DNA from: Amycolatopsis sp. 2-15
Lineage (GTDB): Bacteria > Actinomycetota > Actinomycetes > Mycobacteriales > Pseudonocardiaceae
Reading direction: 5' to 3'
NCBI RefSeq assembly: GCF_030285625.1
Contig: NZ_CP127294.1
Coordinates: 4,560,501 to 4,624,500, forward strand
DNA length: 64,000 nucleotides
Under the pieces are notes generated by a model. That model did no database searches. It saw nothing but the letters and a program-made list of their open reading frames with translations, and had not been told where the DNA came from. The translations under genes were made by a program, and so were the position numbers. Shown here in pieces: positions 1 through 8,772 of the stretch (position 1 is the stretch's first letter; the number at the start of each line of letters is the position of its first letter).

Positions 1-163
1 GCCGGATCGGCGTCGACCCCGCGTCGTCGACGCCGACAAACGCCGCATCATCCTCGCCCGCCACGCCGACGGTGAGTCCATTCGCACCATCGCCCGCGCC
101 ACCAAGCTGTCCGTCGGTACTGTCCACAACGTCCTCGCCGACCACCGCGCCGCCAGCAACTGA
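1..163 (+). CDS. Serine recombinase/resolvase C-terminal HTH (5' partial)
   Basis: Reading from base 2, an open frame of 53 codons runs to TGA at 161-163. Its last 36 residues (RRIILARHADGESI then TIARATKLSVGTVHNVLADH) are a resolvase-type helix-turn-helix of the kind found at the C-terminus of Hin/Tn3-family serine recombinases, which binds the crossover site. The catalytic serine domain lies outside the window. A frameshifted copy of the last part of this frame recurs near 6.05 kb. It could also be the tail of a small HTH protein. The domain call is fairly secure; whether the gene is intact cannot be seen. Confidence 0.6.
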   Translation, partial: PDRRRPRVVDADKRRIILARHADGESIRTIARATKLSVGTVHNVLADHRAASN

Positions 164-212
164 TCACTGCTGGTCAGACATATTCACCCGGTTTTCAGCA
201 GGTACTACGGGG
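91..212 (+). repeat. Recombinase-tail direct repeat, copy 1
   Basis: About 120 bp covering the end of the HTH frame and 50 bp after its stop match 6041-6160 in the same orientation with scattered substitutions and small indels. Shared stretches include GTCCTCGCCGACCACCGCGC and the following TGATCA-TGCTGGTCAG. Confidence 0.75.
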
Positions 213-360
213 ACCCCGGTGCCCCGGCCATGCCGGCCGGGGCAGACGCGAAGCCTTCGCGTGCGAGAAACCCAGAGTGCGCGGATGACACCCAGGTTCC
301 TCATTGCGGTGGCCACCGGTCAGAGTCGAAGCGCAACCGCTTAGCGGTAAGTTGCTGCTC

Positions 361-1179
361 ATGAGCGAGCTCGACGACGACTTTGCGATGGTCATCGATC
401 CGACCGTGCCGAGTACCGCCCGGGTCTACGACGCGGGCTTGGGCGGCAAAGACAACTACGAGGTCGACCGGGAAATGCTGCGCAAGGTCCAAGCCGTAGC
501 ACCCGAGGTGACCGAACTCGCCATCGTCGCTCGAGAATTTCTGATCCGTGCCGTACGCTTCCTGGCTCGCGACATCGGCATCGACCAGTTCCTCGACTGC
601 GGTTCCGGGCTACCCACCGCCGAGAACGTCCACGAGGTCGCACAACGGTCCAACCCCGACGCGCGCGTGGTCTACGTCGACAACGATCCGGTGGTGCTCG
701 CCCACGGCCGGGCGCTGCTGGCCGACAACGAGCAAACCCACATCGTCCGCGGCGATATCTTCCAGCCCACGACGCTGCTGGCCGATCAGACCGTGCGCGG
801 CGAGCTCGACTGGGACAAACCCCTCGCACTGATCCACTCGATGAGCCTGCACTTCTGCGCCGACGACCCGGCCGCCGTGCTGCGTGACTACCTCGACGCC
901 CTGCCGTCAGGATCGTATGTGGTGCTCAGCCACGCCCTCGACCCCGAAGACGACGAGTACAGCGTCGTCGCCCGCAACATCGAACGCGTATATCAAGGCG
1001 CCTCCTCAGGGCAGATCCACTTCCGTACCCGCGCCGAGATCAACACCATGCTCGCCGGACTCGAGCTGCTCAAGCCCGGCCTGGTCCAGCCGGCCGACTG
1101 GTGGCCCGCGGGCCCCCGCATGCAGCCACTCAAACTCTCCGATCACTGCCTGCTCGCAGCCGTGGGCCGCAAACCCTGA
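361..1179 (+). CDS. S-adenosyl methyltransferase family protein (PF04672/DUF574 type)
   Basis: 272-residue cytosolic protein of the actinobacterial S-adenosyl methyltransferase family (formerly DUF574). The Rossmann SAM-binding signature is visible: FLDCGSGLPT near residue 80 and VVYVDNDPVVLAHGRALL near 107-124, then GDIFQP and the later ALIHSMSLHF segment. The N-terminal motif ARVYDAGLGGKDNYEVDR is the family hallmark. ATG at 361 was chosen because the family begins with a short acidic lead before this motif; an upstream in-frame start at 304 would add 19 unlikely residues. Substrate unknown; these genes are highly paralogous in Streptomyces and Amycolatopsis. It stands alone between a recombinase tail and a divergent lipoprotein gene. 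Confidence 0.85.
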   Translation: MSELDDDFAMVIDPTVPSTARVYDAGLGGKDNYEVDREMLRKVQAVAPEVTELAIVAREFLIRAVRFLARDIGIDQFLDCGSGLPTAENVHEVAQRSNPDARVVYVDNDPVVLAHGRALLADNEQTHIVRGDIFQPTTLLADQTVRGELDWDKPLALIHSMSLHFCADDPAAVLRDYLDALPSGSYVVLSHALDPEDDEYSVVARNIERVYQGASSGQIHFRTRAEINTMLAGLELLKPGLVQPADWWPAGPRMQPLKLSDHCLLAAVGRKP

Positions 1180-1268
1180 CCGAGCCGCTGACGCGGCCGC
1201 AGATACGTGACCGCGCTGCCCCTTTTGGGTTTCGCCGACCGGCCGCAGCCCTGCCGGTCAGCCGATGA

Positions 1269-1913
1269 TCAGTACGACCACTCCCACCCGATGTTGCCGT
1301 TCGGGAAGTAACCGGAGCTCTGGGTCACTTGGACTTTGCCGGTGTTGTATGGCGTGGCGAACGCGATCTGCCCCGTGTAGGCGTGGCCGGGCATGTACGT
1401 CGACGGCAGCTTTTTCAGCGGCGTCACGCACATGTCCGTCTCGATCACTCTCGTGCCGATCGTGCCAGTGGTCGATAGCGAGAATGGATTGATCCTGCCG
1501 GGTAGGACCGTGAACGGGCTTAAGCGTCGCCCCGCGACCTTGTCGGTGTAGGTCTTCACGGTGACGTCCAGGACGACCGTGGCCATGCCCACCGCGCGAT
1601 GGCTGTAGGGGTCACACTTCGGGTCCACGCTGATCTTCGTGATCCAGAAGTCGACCGCATTGCTGCCGTCCCTGTTGGTGATTCCGACTCGTTCCCCGAC
1701 CTTCTTCGCCAGGTAGGTGGCCGCCGCCCCAGGCGCCGGTGCGGCCTCCGGCGGTGTGATGGGCACGATCTCGGGGCGGAAGTGGGGCGTGGTGGCGGGC
1801 GGCGCGTGGGTGGCGGGCGTCGCGTGGGTGCCGCATGCGGTCAGGCCGAACGCGGCGACCGCCGTGGCATGAGCAGGACAAAGCGCCTGGGCAAGTCGTA
1901 ATCCCTTGGTCAA
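1269..1913 (-). CDS. Putative lipoprotein with DUF4352-like domain
   Basis: Predicted secreted lipoprotein of 214 residues. From a TTG start the N-terminus reads basic (MTKGLR), hydrophobic, then the lipobox-like LTAC, so the mature protein would begin at Cys28 followed by a Pro/Thr/Ala-rich linker. The rest (VGERVGITNRDGSNAVDFWITKI onward, in parts) resembles the beta-sandwich DUF4352 fold seen in Gram-positive lipoproteins. The open frame continues further upstream, but only the TTG start gives a sensible signal peptide; no strong ribosome site is visible there. Two extra cysteines (DPKCDPYS, TDMCVTP) could form a disulfide. Function unknown. Confidence 0.55.
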   Translation of the reverse strand: MTKGLRLAQALCPAHATAVAAFGLTACGTHATPATHAPPATTPHFRPEIVPITPPEAAPAPGAAATYLAKKVGERVGITNRDGSNAVDFWITKISVDPKCDPYSHRAVGMATVVLDVTVKTYTDKVAGRRLSPFTVLPGRINPFSLSTTGTIGTRVIETDMCVTPLKKLPSTYMPGHAYTGQIAFATPYNTGKVQVTQSSGYFPNGNIGWEWSY

Positions 1914-2258
1914 GTGTGCTGGTGGTAGCCGGGACTGCGGGCCAGACGACGGCCTGTAGCCGATCCGCATCGTCCAAGCCGTGAACCCCCGAGAACGTGA
2001 CATTGGCGCGGACACGGCAACCTTTACAGATCGCTCCTGCGGAAACGCCGATCAGCCACGTGTGTCTCGCGAACGATTGTTTCTGAGACGGCGAAACCCT
2101 GATCAAGCTGGAGTGCCGAGCTGATCGTGGCGCTCAGTCGCCAGTGCCTCGTCAGGCTTGACCTTGTAAGATCAGCGGCCTCCGGCGTCACAGTATTCTG
2201 CGAGGTTGCCTCGCTGCCCTATACCGAACCCAGCTCAAGACGACGGACGGATCGCACC

Positions 2259-2675
2259 ATGCCCTTGGTTGTCAAACAGATGGCCGACGCCCACTCGGGT
2301 TCCCGACCGGCCTACCATGACGTATTGATCGAGTGCATCGAAGAATGCCTCGCCTGCTTCCAGGCCTGCGCTGCGTGTGCCGATGCCTGCATGGCGGAGC
2401 CTGACATCGTCTCGTTGGTCAAGTGTATGCGCACAGATCTCGATTGTTCTGACCTGTGTGCCGCCACGGCAACCGTCCTGTCGCGTCGCACAGCTGTTGA
2501 CCTGACCGTCACTCGGGCAGCCGTCGAGGCCTGCCTTGCCGCTTGTATTGCATGCGCCGAGGAATGCGAGCTGCACGCTGCGCACCACGAACATTGCCGC
2601 ATCTGCGCCGAGGCGTGCCGGCGGTGTGAGGAAGCGTGCCGGCGGCTCTTGGCGGCGCTTCCCGGTTCCGGATAG
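2259..2675 (+). CDS. Csp-like cysteine-rich four-helix bundle protein (copper storage family/DUF326)
   Basis: 138 residues with many cysteines spaced for a four-helix bundle: ECLACFQACAACADAC, CMRTDLDCSDLC, ACLAACIACAEEC and HCRICAEACRRCEEAC. This pattern is that of Csp copper-storage proteins and the DUF326 family, in which Cys side chains line the bundle core and bind Cu(I). No Tat or Sec signal is seen, so it would be cytosolic like Csp3. The ATG at 2259 was chosen; an alternative ATG at 2280 would remove seven residues. It lies alone in the mobile-element-rich left region, consistent with a metal-resistance cargo gene, which is an inference. Confidence 0.85.
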   Translation: MPLVVKQMADAHSGSRPAYHDVLIECIEECLACFQACAACADACMAEPDIVSLVKCMRTDLDCSDLCAATATVLSRRTAVDLTVTRAAVEACLAACIACAEECELHAAHHEHCRICAEACRRCEEACRRLLAALPGSG

Positions 2676-2892
2676 GGGCGGCGTTCGGACCCGGACACAC
2701 GGAGCCGACTCTGAGTCTGACTCCTCACCCGCTGGTGAGGATGACCGGCGATGATCATCGACCGCGAAATCTCGGCCAGCATCGTCCCTGCCGACGGTGT
2801 GTCAGTGCCCCAGCCGCCACATGGTGGGGTGCCCGGACATCTCGCGGGATATCCAACGGAATAGCTGCTGAGCAGTGCAAACGCGGCTGCTA

Positions 2893-3260
2893 TCAGCCTG
2901 CGCGTTCGCGTCGGCGGCGGGCGGCGCGGATGTCGGCGTCGGCGACCTGGTCGGCCAGCAGAATGTAGATCTGGGTGGTTTCGGTGGAGGCGTGCCCGAG
3001 CCGGCGGCGAACGACCTCGATGGAGACGCCGGAGTTGATGAGCTCGGTGGCGTGGGCGTGGGCGTGGCGCAGGTGGTGGATCTCGATGTCCAGCCCGACC
3101 GCGGTGCAGTAGCCGTTCCAGCGGTGGTGGGCGGCGTCGTAGGATAGCGGGCCGCCGGAGCCGTTGACGCTGGCGCGGACATCGGCCCGGAGGTGTAGCC
3201 GGCGCGCGCGAGGTAGAGCTTGACCTGCGGCCAGGACATCCGCTGCGCGTCCGTGGGCAT
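2893..3260 (-). pseudogene. Tyrosine recombinase C-terminal fragment
   Basis: On the minus strand the catalytic tail of a tyrosine recombinase is visible: HHLRHAHAHATELINSG (the H-x-x-R box), RRRLGHASTETTQIYILL (LGH plus the nucleophile Tyr) and an Arg-rich end. Upstream of residue GGPLSYDAAHH the reading frame shifts near 3195, and the preceding RMSWPQVKLYLARAGYTSG is in another frame. The first catalytic Arg and the core-binding domain are missing, so it cannot be active. Confidence 0.7.
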
Positions 3261-3262
3261 CC

Positions 3263-3460
3263 GTGTCACCGGCAGCGTCAGCAACAGACCTCGGGGTTCC
3301 GGTCGTCACCGAAGACGCCTTCCTGCGACTGCTCGACGCCATGACCGGCTACCAGCCACCACCGGAGATCGATCTCAACACCGTCCCCGGACGACGACCC
3401 GACGAACAACGCGACAGCGACGACCTGTCCTACACGATCATCCAAGGAGCCAAGGCAGTG
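3263..3460 (+). pseudogene. Possible BRCT-like gene remnant
   Basis: A short open stretch reads ATDLGVPVVTEDAFLRLLDAM, which resembles the end of BRCT domains (as in DNA ligase or exonuclease proteins), followed by a Pro/Asp-rich tail. No start or ribosome site is visible and it abuts a recombinase fragment. Recognition rests on one short motif only. Confidence 0.25.
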
Positions 3461-3526
3461 CGGCCGTCTGCAGTGCCGGCCGTCGGCGTCGCCGGCACGA
3501 CGGAGTTGACGACTGCGGTGAGATCG

Positions 3527-4015
3527 CTAGTTCGCTCGCGCGGTCAGGTTGGGAACGGCGCCTTCGGCCAGTTTGAGCCGGGTCCAGACGTTCATGTTGA
3601 TGACGATCCCGATGATCTCGAGGATCTCCTCGGGCGAGAAATGTTCGGTGAGAGTGTCGTGCCGGGCACCGAAACCACCGGCAATGGTCGCGTCCGCGAC
3701 GCGTGTGAGCGCCTCAGTGTAGGCGAGGGCAGCGCGTGCTGCGTCGTCGTGGAAGTCGGTCTCCCACCAAGCGGTCAGGGTGTCGATGACCGATCGGGGT
3801 ATGCCGGCGGCGCGTGCTGCCTCGTAGTGGAGGTTCAGGCAATAGACGCAGTTGTTGAGCTGCGAAACCCTCAGGCGCAGGAGCTGGGCAAGTTGGCGAT
3901 CGATGCGCAACTCGGCTCGGTAACCGAAGGCATCAGCGCCGTGGCGAGCCAGTTTGGCGAGCTCCTCGTTGGCTGAGCTGTCGGCCCGCCGGTTCCGAAC
4001 GGTCCCGTCGGTCAT
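3527..4015 (-). CDS. AhpD-like / carboxymuconolactone decarboxylase family protein
   Basis: 162-residue all-helical protein of the alkylhydroperoxidase AhpD core family. The signature QLNNCVYCLNLHYEAARAAG carries the redox CxxC followed by His, as in AhpD and PA0269-type peroxidase-related proteins. ATG at 4015 was chosen because AGGAGT lies seven bases upstream; a GTG 21 bases earlier lacks such a site. These proteins act in the cytosol in peroxide defence or as carboxymuconolactone decarboxylase relatives; the substrate cannot be told. It is monocistronic and reads toward the recombinase fragment. Confidence 0.85.
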   Translation of the reverse strand: MTDGTVRNRRADSSANEELAKLARHGADAFGYRAELRIDRQLAQLLRLRVSQLNNCVYCLNLHYEAARAAGIPRSVIDTLTAWWETDFHDDAARAALAYTEALTRVADATIAGGFGARHDTLTEHFSPEEILEIIGIVINMNVWTRLKLAEGAVPNLTARAN

Positions 4016-4437
4016 CTCGTTACTCCTGTCGGTCACGGTGATCTCCCAGTCCGACTTTAGACCCGTGGATGGACTCTAGGGTCCCGTTCATGGTTTCGGG
4101 TGCGGACTGATGTCAACCAGGTCGCTCGGGTGCCGGCGATGGCTCTGCTTGGATCAGTTCAGCTGAGAGATGGCCGGGTTTTGCCCGGTAACCGGCGGCA
4201 GCCCCATCAGCACCATCAGCCGCGTCGAGCTCGACGGCCGCGAGCCCATGCTCGACACCTGCTTCCGTTTGACCGCGGTCCTGAATCAGCGCTGACTGCT
4301 TCTCCACCCGCCGAGCCGGCGCTCACCAGCCAAGACCACCCCAGTAGCTTCTTTCTATATTGGGTGCCGGGTCGGGTATGTGGCGGCAGTAGCACGGTTC
4401 GCGGCTACTGTGGGCGCTTGTCTCATCGGGAGGATGG
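4016..4437. other. 422-bp stretch with no intact gene
   Basis: Apart from the 41-codon remnant at 4170-4295, no gene is supported. It should contain the promoters of the AhpD-like gene (leftward) and the VOC gene (rightward). Confidence 0.5.
4170..4295 (+). pseudogene. C-terminal remnant of an unrecognised protein
   Basis: A 41-codon frame ends in GSPISTISRVELDGREPM then LDTCFRLTAVLNQR and a TGA. It looks like the genuine C-terminus of a larger cytosolic protein rather than random frame, but I cannot name the family. A stop codon lies directly upstream and there is no ribosome site. Confidence 0.3.
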
Positions 4438-5037
4438 ATGACCACTGAGGACGTGCGGCGCGTCGACATGAAGGTCGAGGTACTGGTGCTTCCCGTCGCC
4501 GACGTGGAGCGCGCGAAGGAATTTTACGGGCGGCTCGGGTGGCGGCTGGACGTGACGCCGCCTGCGGTCGTGCAGTTCACGCCGCATGGGTCGGACTGTT
4601 CGGTCCAGTTCGGGGACGGGCTGACGGACGCCGAGCCCGGCTCAGGCAAGGCGTACCTGGTCGTCGCGGACATCGTGGCGGCGCGGGACGCGCTGGTGGC
4701 CGCCGGGGTCGAGGTGGGGGAGATCTTCCACGACGGGCCGGACGGGCGGGAGACGGGCGTCGATCCGGACTGCGGGACGTACCGGTCACGGGCGACGTTC
4801 GCCGATCCGGACGGCAACCAGTGGTTGCTGCAAGAGATCACGAGCAGCCTGTCGCGGCGGGTGGACCCGGCGGAGGCGGCGTTCTCGTCGGCCGGCGACC
4901 TGGCCGCCGCTCTGCGCCGCGCGGAGGCCGCGCACGGTGAGCACGAGAAGCGCACCGGCGAGCGCGACGTGAACTGGCCCGACTGGTACGCCGAGTACAT
5001 GGTCGCCGAACGGACCGGCACGCAACTGCCGACCTGA
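4438..5037 (+). CDS. VOC/glyoxalase family protein with C-terminal extension
   Basis: 199 residues. Residues 10-130 form a vicinal-oxygen-chelate domain: VEVLVLPVADVERAKEFYGRL (first beta-alpha unit), later ATFADPDGNQWLLQEI (last strand with the Glu ligand). A further 65 residues after this form a charged helical extension, with a conserved-looking NWPDWYAEYMVAE end. Start ATG at 4438 is preceded by GGGAGGATGG. Possible roles are lactoylglutathione-lyase-like or resistance to small electrophiles; the reaction cannot be deduced. It was probably co-transcribed with the short-chain dehydrogenase whose first 15 or so codons remain directly downstream. Confidence 0.85.
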   Translation: MTTEDVRRVDMKVEVLVLPVADVERAKEFYGRLGWRLDVTPPAVVQFTPHGSDCSVQFGDGLTDAEPGSGKAYLVVADIVAARDALVAAGVEVGEIFHDGPDGRETGVDPDCGTYRSRATFADPDGNQWLLQEITSSLSRRVDPAEAAFSSAGDLAAALRRAEAAHGEHEKRTGERDVNWPDWYAEYMVAERTGTQLPT

Positions 5038-5056
5038 GACGGAGGCGGAGGCGATC

Positions 5057-5122
5057 ATGGCGAAGTGGGAACTCGCAGGCCAGACCGTGGTCCTCATCGG
5101 CCGGGAACACTCCCGAAGCTGA
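5057..5122 (+). pseudogene. Truncated short-chain dehydrogenase (N-terminal stub)
   Basis: ATG at 5057 follows GGAGGCGGAGG and reads MAKWELAGQTVVLIG, the beta1 strand typical of SDR enzymes just before the TGxxxGIG nucleotide loop. The frame then meets foreign sequence and stops at TGA 5120-5122. The gene was cut by an insertion or deletion that brought in the tyrosine recombinase fragment beginning near 5178. Confidence 0.5.
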
Positions 5123-5177
5123 CCCGAGCCGAAAGTAGGGCGACTGGCACCGCAGCAGATCACCGACACTGCAGGTC

Positions 5178-5600
5178 TTGTGCCGCAGCCTGCTGCGCCG
5201 CGGTTCGGCCTCGAGCACGGTCCGGGCACACGCCGTCGCCGTCCGGACCATCGCCGACACCGTGCACCCCCATGCAGCCCGGAACCTCTACTCCATCGCC
5301 GCCGAAGCCCACGGCATCCCCATCCGGCAAATCTCCCGCGACCTCGGCCACGCCACTCTCGCGCCCACCGAGGCCTACCTCGGACAAGGCCACCACCTCG
5401 CCGGCCGCGCCGCGCGGATCCTCGCCGACCTCATCACCGCCGGCGAACCCCCCGTCCCGTCGACGCAGGAGTCATCCGGTGAGCGCCCGAGCGGACACGA
5501 GACCACGGAACAGCCTGCACGCGGACGGCACGAGGATCGAGGAGGCCCTCCCGTTCGTGGAGCAGGCCAGCGCTGCGGGCTGATACCGGCCTGCCGGTAG
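5178..5600 (+). pseudogene. Tyrosine recombinase C-terminal fragment
   Basis: The frame contains HPHAARNLYSIAAEAHGIPI, then RQISRDLGHATLAPTEAYLGQ: the H-x-x-R box, LGHA and nucleophile-Tyr region of a phage-type integrase. Only about 80 residues of the catalytic end remain and the upstream part is frameshifted. It is unlike the fragment at 2.9 kb in sequence, so it comes from a different element. Confidence 0.6.
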
Positions 5601-5710
5601 AGCACGTTCCCGGCACCCGGGCCCGGCAAATGCCCGCTCGCCGTGACGACGCGGACACCGTCCGCCCGCCAGACTGAACGAGTCCCGTTCAGCCCGGAAG
5701 AAGCGACGTT

Positions 5711-5899
5711 ATGAGCAACCACCACCACGCCAGCAACAAGTACTGCGGCCACTGCGACCGCTGGCACTGCCAGTGCGACGGGTGTGACTGGTTCTGGTAC
5801 AACGCCTGCACGTTCGGCGAAGCGCTCCGGCACATCCGCCTGCACCAGCTCGACCGGGTGTACGCGGAAGCGGTTGCCGGGCCGCGGCGTACCGCGTAG
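5711..5899 (+). CDS. Small cysteine/histidine-rich hypothetical protein
   Basis: 62 residues with CGHCDRWHCQCDGCDWFWYNAC near the start in broken pairs of Cys (positions 12, 15, 20, 22, 25, 32) and several His, suggesting a zinc-binding knuckle. ATG at 5711 has GGAAGAAG upstream at a usable distance. No family recognised. It lies amid recombinase remnants, so it may be a cargo gene or a chance frame. Confidence 0.35.
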   Translation: MSNHHHASNKYCGHCDRWHCQCDGCDWFWYNACTFGEALRHIRLHQLDRVYAEAVAGPRRTA

Positions 5900-6040
5900 C
5901 CGGAATGCGCACGAGAGGTTACATCTGGGGCGCGGGTAACACCGATCCGCTCATGACCATCACTGACGTCGCTCGAGCACTCGACTCCCTCACCGACCGC
6001 CGCCGTCCACGCGATCACGGGGTGGGAACCGAATACGCAT

Positions 6041-6160
6041 CGCCCGCCACCAAGCTGTGTCCGTCGGCACCGTCCGCAACGTCCTCGCCGACCACCGCGC
6101 CAGCAACGACTGATCAATGCTGGTCAGGCATATCCGTCCGATTTTCGACGGGACTAGGGG
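6041..6160 (+). repeat. Recombinase-tail direct repeat, copy 2
   Basis: Degenerate copy of 91-212. The HTH frame is broken by a 2-base insertion (CTGTGTCCGTCGG versus CTGTCCGTCGG). The post-stop sequence is also shared, showing that this was a block duplication and not convergent coding sequence. Confidence 0.75.
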
Positions 6161-6715
6161 CCTGGTCAGAGGCTATTCCCTTGGATCTTCCGCGAGATCT
6201 CCGAGGACCCCTCTTGACGGCTGGGAGTACCTCTCACGTCCACTGTGGAATATCCGGGGACGGACAGCGTGGGAAGTGATTGTCGGTGCGGCGGTGTGCC
6301 CAGGCTCCACCCACTGCCCTCCCAGACCGCCGAGTCCTCGGGCCCGGGTCGCGCCACTCGCCGAGAGGCGACCCCCGCGCCGACCTCAAGCCACCCCCGT
6401 CCCGCTGCGCCCCTCCCCACGGCAGCGCGGGACGGGCTCATGTGTCTCCTGCTCCTGCCGCCGGACTCCCAGTGCCGCGGCGGGAGCGGGAGCATCCAGC
6501 CCCACAACGAAAGAACTCCGGGATTGAGTAGCAGCGGTCCAGCCGTTGGCGCTGAGCCAAAATCCGCAGGTCAGCGGCGGAAGTCGTCAGGACGGCTTGG
6601 CGCTGGGCGACCAACAAGGACGTGAAGTGATCACCGTTGCGCGCGGTTCTGTCGCCGCGCGTCCGCTCCGGCATCGCGGTTGAGCACTTCGTTTCTCCAG
6701 TCAGGTACTCCAGCG

Positions 6716-6907
6716 CTAGCACCGGGCGTTGATCGCCCTCGGTTTCTTGCGGCTGAGGTGGGTGACCAGCCAGTCGTCGAGGTCGGCGCGGCGGGCCGCA
6801 GGGGGTCGACGCGGTTGCGCAGGCAGTAGACCTGCCACTGGGCCAGATCGGTCTCGTAGCGGCGGGTGTGCTCGGATTTGGCGCCGGCGACCTGGTTGGC
6901 CCAGCAA
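6716..6907 (-). pseudogene. Tyrosine recombinase N-terminal (core-binding) fragment
   Basis: Minus-strand frames read SEHTRRYETDLAQWQVYCLR in one frame and DLDDWLVTHLSRKKP in the next, which together match the SAM-like core-binding domain of tyrosine integrases. A frameshift separates them and no catalytic domain follows. Confidence 0.5.
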
Positions 6908-7401
6908 CCCCGGTCAAGCCACGCAGATGATCGTGCTCGCCCGGGTCCGTGGCGAGGTACACGGCTGCGTCTCCCGCCGCCCTCCACTGACGCACGGACG
7001 AGAATCCGAAACGCAGAGGTGCCGCAGACCGGAAGCGCCGGTGCTTTCCAAGCTTCGGTCAGCACCAGAGCCGCCTACTAGGGGTAAGACGGGGGTGGGT
7101 CTGTGCCACCAACTTGGCATGAGCTTACTGATCATGCCGACGAAGGGCGCGGGGATGCTCGCGGAGTGTCCGGGAAGAGCCGCGGACACCGCGGATCAGC
7201 GGTACAAGCTCGCCCAGGGCCTGCCAGATGAACAAGGTGTTCCCGACCCACTGGTCGCACTTGATCCATGAGATTTCGCTGTCGAAGCGCACTGGACAGC
7301 GCCAATGCCCGCCGAGGGCGATCGATGTCGAAAACCAATGAAAGCTCAATCCAACGAGGGAGGTGCAGGCGGCGGCGGTGCGAAGCCTCTGCCTGTCGTC
7401 T

Positions 7402-8772
7402 ATGGCAAATAGCTCGCCCCGGCCTTCCAGCTCTCGGGAAGTCGACCGGTTCGCGACCGAGCCGCCCGGGGAGGACGTCGAGTACGGCTTCCCCGCGGCC
7501 TTCTGGCGGGCTGTCGGAAAGCGCCGGCCACCTGGTCTCGGCCGGACCCGCGCCTGGCGCAGTCCGCTGCGCGGGCCATGGCTGACGTCGATCTTCGGTG
7601 CTGTTCTGCTGGCGATGTTGCCGGTGGTGATCCTCACGGGGCTGCTGGACTACATCGCCTATGGCCCCCAGTTCAGGCAAGCGTTCCCCGTCGACGTCGG
7701 CTGGATGCACCTGCCGTTCTTCGACTGGCCGACCCGGCCGTCGTGGTTGTTCCGGCTGACAGAGGGCCTACATGTCGGGCTCGGCCTCGTGATGATCCCG
7801 GTGGTGCTGGCCAAGCTCTGGTCGGTGGTGCCGAAGCTGTTCGCCTGGCCGCCGTCGCGCTCGATCGCCCAGCTGCTGGAGCGGCTGTCACTGTTGCTGC
7901 TGGTAGGTGGCATCCTCTTCGAGATCGCCACTGGTGTGCTGAACATCCAGTACGACTACATATTCGGGTTCAGCTTCTACCGCGCGCACTACGTCGGGGC
8001 CTGGGTGTTCATTGGGGCATTCGTCTCCCACGTCGTGATCAAGTTGCCGAAGATGGTCAGGGCGCTGCGTTCGAGGTCCCTGCGAGTGGAACTGCGTACG
8101 ACTCGCGCCGACACCCGGCCTGAAGTCGTCGACAGCGACTTGGTTCCCATCGCCCCTGCGCCGGCGACGATCAGCCGCAGGGGAGCGATCGGGCTAGTAG
8201 GCGGAGGAGCGTTGCTGGTCGCCGTGCTCACTGCCGGGCAGACCATCGGGGGATTCACCCGTAGCTGGGCGCTGCTGTTGCCTCGCGGGCGATCCTACGG
8301 CGACGGGCCCAACGACTTCCAGGTCAATAAAACCGCTGTCGCCGCGCAGATCACGGCCAGGGACACGGGCCCGGCGTGGCGGCTGACGCTGTTGGGCGGT
8401 CCACGGCCGGTCCAGCTCGACCGTACTCAACTCCGCGCGATGCGCCAGCACGCCGCCACGCTACCGATCGCCTGCGTGGAAGGCTGGTCCGCGACGCAGG
8501 ACTGGTCAGGGGTCCGGCTCCGGGACCTGGCCGCAGCGGCCGGCGTGCCGGCTCCGGAGAGCGCGATGGTCGAGTCCATCGACACCGGCTCGTTCGGCCG
8601 TGCCACGCTGCAGGCCAACCAGGTGCTGGACCCCGACGCGTTGCTGGCCTTGCGGGTCAACGGCACCGACTTGTCGCTGGACCACGGCTTCCCGGCACGG
8701 GTCATCGTGCCGGCCCTGCCCGGGGTGCACTGCACGAAATGGGTCCGGTCCATCGAGTTCCGGAGCCGATGA
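7402..8772 (+). CDS. Membrane-anchored molybdopterin oxidoreductase (sulfite-oxidase family) with cytochrome b561-like N-terminus
   Basis: 456 residues. The first 200 or so carry four membrane helices with histidines (WMHLPFF, EGLHVGLGLVM, YRAHYVGAW, SHVVIKLP) like a diheme cytochrome b. An Arg-rich linker and a further helix (SRRGAIGLVGGGALLVAVLT) follow. The last 170 residues are a sulfite-oxidase/MsrP-type Moco domain with LPIACVEGWSATQDW, in which the Cys ligates molybdenum, and a C-terminal HGFPARVIVPALPG segment. It probably transfers electrons between the quinone pool and an extracytoplasmic substrate that cannot be named. ATG at 7402 is the first plausible start; GTG codons upstream are possible. 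ATGA overlap with the next gene. Confidence 0.85.
   Translation: MANSSPRPSSSREVDRFATEPPGEDVEYGFPAAFWRAVGKRRPPGLGRTRAWRSPLRGPWLTSIFGAVLLAMLPVVILTGLLDYIAYGPQFRQAFPVDVGWMHLPFFDWPTRPSWLFRLTEGLHVGLGLVMIPVVLAKLWSVVPKLFAWPPSRSIAQLLERLSLLLLVGGILFEIATGVLNIQYDYIFGFSFYRAHYVGAWVFIGAFVSHVVIKLPKMVRALRSRSLRVELRTTRADTRPEVVDSDLVPIAPAPATISRRGAIGLVGGGALLVAVLTAGQTIGGFTRSWALLLPRGRSYGDGPNDFQVNKTAVAAQITARDTGPAWRLTLLGGPRPVQLDRTQLRAMRQHAATLPIACVEGWSATQDWSGVRLRDLAAAAGVPAPESAMVESIDTGSFGRATLQANQVLDPDALLALRVNGTDLSLDHGFPARVIVPALPGVHCTKWVRSIEFRSR

Larger units (their letters stand above)
5900..7401. other. 1.5-kb stretch of decayed mobile DNA
   Basis: No intact gene is supported. It holds the second copy of the recombinase-tail repeat (6041-6160) and a tyrosine recombinase N-terminal fragment on the minus strand (6716-6907). 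The remaining open frames have no recognisable domains and weak start contexts. Confidence 0.5.

Noticed and set aside
7125..7710. Minus-strand frames overlapping the start of the molybdoenzyme gene
   Set aside because: No recognised domain and overlap with a well supported gene.
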